In this document: in pieces, positions 57,155-64,000 of the stretch
How the letters are laid out: every line of letters starts with the position of its first letter
Position numbering within the stretch: position 1 is the first letter of the stretch
Source of the DNA: Trifolium pratense
Lineage: Eukaryota; Streptophyta; Magnoliopsida; Fabales; Fabaceae
Length of the DNA stretch: 64,000 nucleotides
Assembly (NCBI RefSeq): GCF_020283565.1
Contig: NC_060061.1
Location: 21,985,362-22,049,361 of the forward strand
Reading direction: 5' to 3'
Notes under the pieces: generated by a model
The model's database searches: none
What the model was told of the DNA's origin: nothing
Seen by the model: only the letters and a program-made list of their open reading frames with translations
Program-made: the position numbers and the translations under genes

Positions 57155-57240
57155 TTTACAATGGAGTTGAGGATTGAAACTACGACCTCTAGCATACTAC
57201 TCAAACCCGTCACCACTAGACTAAACCTTGTAGCTTTATA
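57155..57240 (-). mobile_element. Truncated tRNA-derived SINE fragment
   Basis: TTTACAATGGAGTTGAGG..CTACGACCTCTAGCATACTA..ACCACTAGACTAAACC is nearly the same as 62305-62395 and, on its complement, has box-A-like TTTAGTCTAGTGGTGAC. It is too short for a whole element. Confidence 0.5.
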
Positions 57241-57823
57241 TCATCTTGATTTGAAAATTAAGATATAACATTTTGTTTATTAAATGCTTCCTACTCACTA
57301 CTACTAGGCCTCACAACTGAAACCATTACATTTTTAACTATGGATCACATGTTGGTTTGAAAATTGGAATTATTTATATGGTTGCTGATACAAAAAGAAA
57401 TTCAAAATATATGGACCCTGCAAAATTGTGTTGGAAGCCTTTTTATGAATCTCAAACAGCATTCAGTCTGCAAAATTGTCTGCTGAATTAAGGGCAAGAT
57501 AAATCTTAGGCTTCAAACATGAAACACGAAATTAAAAGGTGTAAGGTAAAGGTATACAAATTACAAACAGGATATTCTGGCTGGCAGTGGCACCATAAAG
57601 GAAATTGCTTGGTAGGGAAATTCCATGAGGTAATTAAGTAAGCAACATAAAATAAAAATTAAACATTAATTCTTATCCAGTCAAACGCACACTGAGAACA
57701 AAAAACATGTAGCATATATTTTGAAAATGTTGATTCTCTATGGTTCATGGATTGGTCTCCTGAATTTGAGTGGTTACCGCACTCCTCCCACCTCCTTCTC
57801 CCTATGCAAATGCGACAGGGCTA
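57241..57823. other. Spacer of the second tandem unit
   Basis: GAAGCCTTT, CATTCAGTCTGCAAA and GGCACCATA phrases match 60280-60350, so this spacer is duplicated with the DUF241/DUF4283 pair. No gene was seen. Confidence 0.5.
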
Positions 57824-58673
57824 TTAGTCTCTTGAACGTATAGTGGGTATTGTGTATTCTACATATAGAGAAGGGCAGTATTTGCGAACATGGTAGTAGG
57901 AGCCACATTCTGTGCATAAGGCATTGATATGTGAGTCTTCGTAATGGATTCGATACAATTCTCCGTTAATTCCAACTTTTTTTACCACAGGCTTATCCAA
58001 ATCAATTTCAACACACACTCTAGCAAATCTTCCAAATTCGACCCACAAAGCATGAAGATCAACCTTGACTGGGTTTCCTATTGCCGATGCAACAGCCAAC
58101 AAAAAATTCTCATCATGGTAGACAAGGTGTAGGCCAGAAATTCTCACCCAAACCATGGTTTTGTTGGTGACCGATGTCCCTGTTGTATTAATGGTAGAGG
58201 TAAATCAACAAACTGAGAGATAGTGATCAAGCAATTTCCAAGGGACTCCATTGATGACCTTTGTTTTACCCTCTTCTCTATCAAACTTGACCATATAAAA
58301 ACCATTTTCAATATCCATCAAATCAAATTTACCTGCTAAGTTCCATACATTCTCCAATTGGTTTTTCATGATGTCGAATGTTAGCTCTTTGCCAATTATT
58401 TTGACTACAAGTACATGGTACACTCAACTCATCAATGACTTTTGTGTCAACATGTAGCATAGGAAAAAATTTGCCGGCAGCACCACCATGGTCATAAGCA
58501 TGTTCAATCCGCACAAGTTTTTGAGATAACAGATCAACCTTTTCACACATCACAGGCACTTTAGTGCCGTCCAAGACTTTATCTCTGAAAGACATCAAGG
58601 TATGCCTCTCGGTCTCCTTATCTTGCACCGGTGATGTTGGCTGCCGACTTGAGGTTTGAAAAGGGAATGCCAT
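57824..58673 (-). pseudogene. DUF4283/zinc-knuckle gene, broken copy
   Basis: From ATG at 58671-58673, the frame reads MAFPFQTSSRQPTSP and VDLLSQKLVRIEHAYD before shifting near 58410. The next frame continues VKIIGKELTFDIMKNQLENVW, GVPWKLLDHYLSVC, a TGA near 58206, and after it MVWVRISGLHLVYHDENFLL, GRFARVCVEIDLDKPV and the knuckle CTECGSYYHVRKYC (CX2CX4HX4C). The DUF4283 core and knuckle are of the type found in LINE ORF1-like and domesticated plant proteins that bind nucleic acid. One frameshift and one stop disable it. The intact relative is at 60691-61434. Confidence 0.8.
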
Positions 58674-58679
58674 TGTGAG

Positions 58680-59344
58680 GTGAGCTATAAAATAAAAACA
58701 CTAGCACTTCTATAGAACTAATAATAGTGATAGTTTATGTTACCTCCTTTCTTCCTTACAGTATATATAAGCAGAAAACAAAATACTAGTCCTCCCTCCC
58801 TATCACGGTTGTCATTAATTTTCTTTTGGGAAAACATAAGTTTTCTTTGGAAGTGATGTACACATTACTTCGGTGGAGTATTCATGGGAATACACAAAGC
58901 CATATACAACCGTTTGACTGCTCTATGTGGGATAAGGGATTGAACAGCTGATAAGTGATTAAATGCTTTATGTGGGAATACATGTAATGATTTTGAGAAA
59001 AACGTAAACAAATTAAAGTGCTGTAATACTTATGACTCCTCCCAATTCCAATGTAACTCAATGTACATAATGTGATGGTTAGGTTTAATGGATATCCATG
59101 TTTACAAGAAACTTACGGAGTACAGTACATACATCCAAGTGGGTGTATTAAAAGTGGATGTCATCTAAAATACCAAAATAACATTTTTTCTACTAAATAT
59201 CGTCAAAGACAAGAAGTTGTTAAATATATTAAAAGTTTTTCTTCGGTTGTTCCGCCGAGTACTTATATAGTATATTCTGTTTTTTGTAGATCAAACAAAC
59301 CCTAATTGAAATTTTGATTTTTTTTTCCCTTCCAACTATTGGCT
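58680..59344. other. Spacer, upstream of DUF4283 pseudogene
   Basis: AT-rich. A GTATATATAAGC TATA-like element lies near 58761 on the plus strand. No gene was seen. Confidence 0.4.
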
Positions 59345-59940
59345 AAAGATGTTAAGAAGAGAAACTTCAAATCATCAATGCAAATTTCCAAATTTTCCAT
59401 ATTTGCCGAGAACATTCTCAACAGATAAGACCTTATGACTGATGAGAGATTGCAAAGTTGCATCCACCTTTACAAATTCATTGTATCTGATTCTTGAGAA
59501 TCATCATAAGTCACTCTTGTTGACAGTAACAGTTTCTGCTTCTTTTAAGATAACAAGATCATACCGTCTTTGCTTGAAGAAGAAGCAATCAAATGGTTTT
59601 TTATTCCTTTCAAATTTCATAAGGCCTTTTGAATTCAATGAGTATTTTTCACTCTCAATTATCAATTCAACTCCAGTAGTACCTTGCACTATGCTACAAA
59701 TATCCAAAAGCCTCGAAGACCCTTCTAATCAGTAAAGTCATCAAGTGCCAAGGTTTGTTGAGTAGTTGACAACTATAGCAACTTATCAACACAATCATCC
59801 AAATCCTGCAAGGCACTTAGTTTGTGACTTATTGAAGATGATGATAAAGAAGTGGTAGTGACTTCAGAATCCTTCAATCTTTGCAAATGCTCATTGAATT
59901 GTGCATAGAGTTCTTTCTGTTTGCTTCCATTTGTTTTATG
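59345..59940 (-). pseudogene. DUF241 pseudogene, near full length
   Basis: Landmarks of the whole family gene appear in order on the complement: AAGATGTTAAGAAGAGAAAC, TCATCAATGCAAATTTCC, TTGCAAAGTTGCATCCACC, GAAGAAGAAGCAATCAA, ACTATGCTACAAATATCCAA, CAATCATCCAAATCCTGCAA, TGAAGATGATGATAAAGAAG and TTCAATCTTTGCAAATGCTC. Several indels and stops interrupt it. It is the partner of the intact DUF4283 gene, mirroring the 56755/57824 pair. Confidence 0.8.
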
Positions 59941-60690
59941 TCAGATAACACAATAAAGGGATCAGAGTAAAAGATAGTATGTACAATTTGTTCTCAAGTT
60001 TGAATTTCAATAGTCTGCATATGCTTCATATATAGCATAAGTATTGAAGGAGACAGGTATACATTTTTCCTCCTTGATGTCATTGATTTGGATGACAATT
60101 ATATCATCTTAACTTGAATCCGATCTAGCATGATATTGTTTATTCAGTGCTTCCTACTCACTAGGCCTTCCAACTCAAGACTACCATATTTAACTTTGGA
60201 ATCACATAATTGTTTCAAAAATGGAATATTTGCAGGTTGCTGATACAAAATAAATGCATAATTTATGGTTCATGCATTGTACTGGAAGCCTTTGTCTAAT
60301 GATCTTAAACATCATTCAGTCTGCAAACTTGCCTGCTGGTGGCACCATACCTTTTTTTAAAGGCCGTAAGGTAAAGGGTACACACATAACAAACGGATGC
60401 TGGCAAGTTTCTTATAAAATGGATATTGCTTGGTCGCGAAATTTGCAAATACCAATGCCATGAGGTAAGTATGCAACATAAAAATTCAACATTATTCTTA
60501 TTTAGTCATTCACAGTCATTGAGACTAGAAAACATGTAGCATATATATTTTCTAAATGTTGCTTCCATTGTAAACTAACAAGGTACTTCATCATAAGCAA
60601 AAATAATAATTGGCACATTTCAAGAAAAGTAGTTAATCTCATTTAATCTTCCCAAAACATTAGTTATATTCCCTAAACTATTTCCATGTG
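59941..60690. other. Spacer of the tandem unit, promoter side of DUF241 pseudogene
   Basis: It keeps a promoter-like ATATATAGCATAAG (about 60031) as in the intact DUF241 genes, then spacer shared with 57241-57823. No gene was seen. Confidence 0.5.
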
Positions 60691-61434
60691 TCACCGATGG
60701 ATATAAGCGCAGCTGCTGCAACGATGGCCGTAGAAACCACATTGTGTGCATATGATAACAGAGTCTTCGTATTCAACTGGATACCATTTTCCATTGATTC
60801 CAACACTGCTTACGGAATCCTCATTCAACTCAATGTCAACACACACTCTAGCAAATCTTCCACGTTCGACCTTAACAGGGTTTCCTATAGCGGATGCAAG
60901 AGCCCACAGAAAATTTTCATCATAATAGACAGGGTGCAGGTTTGGAATTCTCACCCAAACCATGGTTTTAACAGTTTCCTTCGGTGCATCAGCCGACATC
61001 GACCTACAAACCCTAATTTTGTCGATGGTAGACATAAATTGACAAACAGAAAGATAGTGATCAAATAACTTCCAAGGGACTCCATTAATGACTTTTGTTC
61101 TATCCTCTTCCATATCAAACTTGACCACATAGAAACCACAATTTCCGAATTCCATCAAATCAAAATCTGGTAAGTTCCATAAATTCTTCAATTGGTTTTT
61201 CATGATGTTAAATTCTAACTCTCTACCTAGTAATTTAACTATCAATGCATCTTTCCAAGGTACACACAATTCATGATTGAGTTTTCTGTCAACATGTAGC
61301 ATAGGAAATTTTTTGTTACCTTGGAAATGTTCAATCGAGACAAGTTTTTGAGCTAAGAGATCAACGTTTTGACGGATGAGAGGCACTTTTGACGGCGGTA
61401 TCTCCGGCGATGTTGGTTTCGGAGTCGACGCCAT
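60691..61434 (-). CDS. DUF4283 and CX2CX4HX4C zinc-knuckle protein
   Basis: Single uninterrupted frame of 247 aa from ATG at 61432-61434. N-terminal MASTPKPTSPEIPP is followed by VDLLAQKLVSIEHF, a DUF4283 region (LIVKLLGRELEFNIMKNQL, CGFYVVKFDMEEDRTKV, GVPWKLFDHYLSVCQF, VWVRIPNLHPVYYDENFL, ALASAIGNPVK, GRFARVCVDIEL) and the knuckle CTQCGFYGHRCSSC near the C-terminus. The family occurs in the ORF1-like part of plant LINEs and as stand-alone nucleic-acid-binding proteins. No reverse transcriptase follows, so this is either a truncated element or a captured, still-open gene. A twin at 57824-58673 is broken. Confidence 0.8.
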   Translation of the reverse strand: MASTPKPTSPEIPPSKVPLIRQNVDLLAQKLVSIEHFQGNKKFPMLHVDRKLNHELCVPWKDALIVKLLGRELEFNIMKNQLKNLWNLPDFDLMEFGNCGFYVVKFDMEEDRTKVINGVPWKLFDHYLSVCQFMSTIDKIRVCRSMSADAPKETVKTMVWVRIPNLHPVYYDENFLWALASAIGNPVKVERGRFARVCVDIELNEDSVSSVGINGKWYPVEYEDSVIICTQCGFYGHRCSSCAYIHR

Positions 61435-61536
61435 AGGGAGCGATAAAACCCTAAACAGTAGACCTGAGATATGAGACTAGGGTTTTGGGAGTGAGATGAA
61501 TATTCCAACTGTGAATTGAAGAAAGCTTATGCCAAG

Positions 61537-62245
61537 TAGGGGTGGCAAAGTGGGCATGCCCTCCCCGTTTTGGCCCGCCCTGTTTAAGCCCGCCCAAAAG
61601 CGGGGCGGAGCAACTTAGGTGTCCGGGTTCAACAACTCAAGCTCGTCTTATTGGCGAGTTGGCTGGCCGGCCCGCCAAATACTTTTTTTCTTTTAATAGT
61701 TTGAATTATAACTTCACAATTCTTACCTCCTAGTTGATGTTACAAAAAATACTAGCAGATTGTATTGAGAGAAGATTGTGAAGTTAAGCAGGTTGAATTA
61801 TAACTTCACAATTCCTTAAAATTCTTACCTCCTATTTTTAAACTAACAGAAAATAGGGATAATTAAGAGTTGAGAGAAGATTACAGCAGAGAATAGAGAT
61901 AATTAAACTAACAGAAACATTAATTAAGTTAATAAGTAATTTCTTACAATTACCCTTAATTAAATAACACTTACAATTACCCTTAATTAAACTAACAGAA
62001 ACATCAACTAAGTTAATAAGTAATTCATTACAATATAAGATAAAAGGATAAATACTAGCATAAAGGGAGCACGACGGCAGATGAAATAATGAATGAAACA
62101 AACAACCCTAATTTTGGCAGAAAAAGAAACGTGAAGTTTTATATGAGAGAAAAATATTACTGGCTTGAGATTTGGGCTCCTCATTCCAAGCTCAATTTTC
62201 GGTAAAAGTAAAAAAATATAAAAAATTAAAAAGCCCCCACCCCTA
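61537..62245. mobile_element. 709-bp hAT-type MITE with ATGCCAAG target duplication
   Basis: The ends TAGGGGTGGCAAAG and CCCCACCCCTA are inverted repeats. ATGCCAAG occurs at 61529-61536 and 62246-62253. GC-rich GCCCGCCC-type subterminal sequence lies at the left and a repetitive AT core (AACTTCACAATTC repeated) inside. Confidence 0.92.
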
Positions 62246-62299
62246 ATGCCAAGTAAGTTCAATGCCAATTTTTTATATTTGTTTATGTCATTAAAAATC

Positions 62300-62400
62300 C
62301 AATTTTTTTTGGTTTACAATGGAGCTGAGATTAAACCCAGGACCTCTAGCATGCTACCCAAACCCCCTCACCATTAGACTAAACCTAGTGGCTTATAAAA
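62300..62400 (-). mobile_element. Truncated tRNA-derived SINE fragment
   Basis: TTTACAATGGAGCTGAGATT, AACCCAGGACCTCTAGCATG and CACCATTAGACTAAACC match the piece at 57155-57240 and, in reverse, the fragment near 44070. The complement carries a tRNA-like box A and a GGTTTAAT box-B remnant. Confidence 0.5.
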
Positions 62401-62731
62401 ATCGAATTTAAAACCTCATACATACTATTATTAGACTAAATCTAGCGGTTTTGTATTCCAATTTTGATCTTGATATCGGCTCTTAAACTTGTTTGTTTCT
62501 ATGAACTAAGGATGTCAATTTGATATGTAAATGGGAATCTCGAAAGAATTGTCTCGTTTGGGGACCACCAATGGATAATTTTTCCGCGTGAGAATGGGAC
62601 GAGGAAAAATGCCCCCGAAAGAAGTTTGAAGATGGATGGGTTTTTTACGAAGTTTTCTCCACCGTTAGCGACGACTAATCTCGATGGGTGAGATCTTATC
62701 CCCATCCCACAGAGACTTCGAAATAACTTTT

Positions 62732-63568
62732 GGGCTCGTTTAGATTAACTTATTTTTGAGCTTATCCAAACAACTTATGCAATATAAATTAGGTTTAACG
62801 CTATTTTATAAGTTCACATTAGTGAAAATTGTATTTTTATAAGATATTTTATCATAAACTACTTTGACAAACTGATAATAATACATAAAAATTGCCTAAT
62901 AGGGGTGCTCGCGGTTCGGTTTGGATCGGTTTTGTGGCAAAAATCCATCTGATCCAAAGTTAAAATTACTTGCGGTTCAGTTCGATTTTGGATGGCTAAT
63001 TAAAAAAATCCAATCCAATCCGATCCAATTTTGTGCGGTTTAATTTGGATTAGTTTTTGGATATCCAAATTACAAATTAAATTTTATTTAATTAAATATT
63101 AATATTATAAATAGATGATAAAATAATATATTTGACGTGAAATATAACACATAATATGTTAAAAATTAATATTTTGCAATGATAATTATCAAATATATTT
63201 GAAACCTATGAAATAGTAAAAACAAATAGATGAAATTGAACTAATAAGTATTATTGAGAAAATTAAAAACCAAGAATTAATATGATAATGCAATATATCA
63301 TAATAATAAAAAGTTAAATAACTATTAAAAATTATGTATGCGGTTTGGTTCGGTTTGGATCGGTTTTGAAAAATCAATCCAAAATCCGATCCGATCCAGC
63401 GGTTTTCACAAAATGACATCCAAACACATCCAAAAATATTCGGTTTTTTGCGGTTTTCGGTTTTTTTGGATCGGTTTGCGGTTATTTTTTGGATTGGTTT
63501 GGATTTGAGCACCCCTATTGCCTAAGCCGTTTGTATAAGCTCAAAAATAAGCTAATCCAAACGGACCC
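62732..63568. mobile_element. MITE of the GTTTGGATTA..TTATTTTTGAG family, host of a nested hAT element
   Basis: The left end GGGCTCGTTTAGATTAACTT and right end GCTAATCCAAACGGACCC are inverted repeats with TTATTTTTGAGCTTA next inside. Without the nested 618-bp element and one copy of its 8-bp duplication, it is about 211 bp. Same family as 8822-9835. Confidence 0.8.
62900..63517. mobile_element. 618-bp hAT-type MITE with TTGCCTAA target duplication
   Basis: TAGGGGTGCTCGCGG and GAGCACCCCTA are terminal inverted repeats. TTGCCTAA occurs at 62892-62899 and 63518-63525. The arms are GGTTCGGTTTGGATCGG-type repeats and complements, around an AT-rich core. Confidence 0.93.
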
Positions 63569-64000
63569 TTTATATGTTATATTTAAAGGTGAATTTTTCT
63601 GAGGTGGACAATTGTGATAGATTCACAAATAATTTTTATATATTAAACACTGTTTGTGGACCTATTAGAATTATCCAGCTCAGCAGTGTATCGATAATGT
63701 TATATAAAGTCTCTCACCGTGCACAAGTTACAAATACTACTATAACGAATACAAATCGTATAGATCATCCATAAATATTTTAAAAAATATTGAAAATAAT
63801 TTGATATGTTATTAAGACTTATCAAAACGTTCAATTGTCATCCTAATCTAAAATATCTCATCGTTACAGATTTTCTATTTGCACCCTCCTAATTACTAAA
63901 GTCATACAATCCACTCTCCCTAGTCCAATAGGCTCATTTCATTTCATTGTCTACTGTTTTTCCATCACATAACCCACTTTCCTGCATTTACTTAAATTAC
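63569..64000. other. Intergenic, partial foldback homology
   Basis: TATAGATCATCCATAAAT, TAATTTGATATGTTATTAAG and flanking words at 63756-63830 resemble one arm of the 27590-27982 foldback element, so a decayed half-copy is likely. No gene was seen before the window ends. Confidence 0.45.

Overview
The window is nuclear DNA of a dicot plant, most likely a papilionoid legume of the Medicago/Trifolium type. The reasons are spliced GT-AG genes, a plastid ADP-glucose pyrophosphorylase, a phytochrome-B-partner gene of the PCH1 type, a tandem DUF241 cluster, and very AT-rich spacers full of MITEs, tRNA-derived SINEs, LINE, LTR and Helitron remnants. The species is inferred from overall character, not from a diagnostic sequence. 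All annotation was done by eye. Exon borders were set by splice sites plus reading-frame continuity.

0.6-5.6 kb: a decayed LINE 3' end, a 307-bp MITE and a 164-bp tandem duplication precede RER1 (three coding exons, minus strand), the Golgi-to-ER retrieval receptor. 5.8-9.8 kb: a mobile-element block. It holds a 12-unit tandem array (95/139-bp periods) that resembles repeated Helitron 5' ends, a Helitron-like 3' hairpin, a hAT MITE, and a MITE interrupted by a 600-bp retroposon with a 12-bp target duplication. 10.4-14.2 kb: a PCH1-like gene (three coding exons, plus strand). 15.5-19.7 kb: an ADP-glucose pyrophosphorylase large subunit (13 coding exons, minus strand, 529 aa).

20-32 kb has no convincing host gene. 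It holds Stowaway-, Mutator- and hAT-type MITEs, a TRIM-like mini-retrotransposon, a Helitron helicase pseudogene with an intact 3' terminus, a (TA)64 tract abutting a long foldback element, and further foldbacks.

32.8-37.6 kb: a short RPA70 N-terminal-like gene fragment, two exon-like ORFs of unknown function, and a rearranged duplicate of this region. In the duplicate the RPA-side reading frame runs directly into an antisense piece of a DUF241 gene. 37-60 kb: a minus-strand tandem cluster of DUF241 genes with four close paralogues (39.5, 42.6, 46.5 and 49.6 kb), one divergent member (52.3 kb) and at least four decayed or partial copies. The duplicated units carry different transposon insertions, so paralogous sites serve as natural empty-site controls. 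56.7-61.4 kb: a second tandem unit that pairs a DUF241 pseudogene with a DUF4283/zinc-knuckle gene, one broken and one intact. 61.5-63.6 kb: two hAT MITEs with 8-bp target duplications, one nested in another MITE.

The host genes are independent: membrane-protein retrieval, light/clock signalling, starch synthesis, and a lineage-specific DUF241 expansion of unknown role. Much of the rest is mobile DNA.
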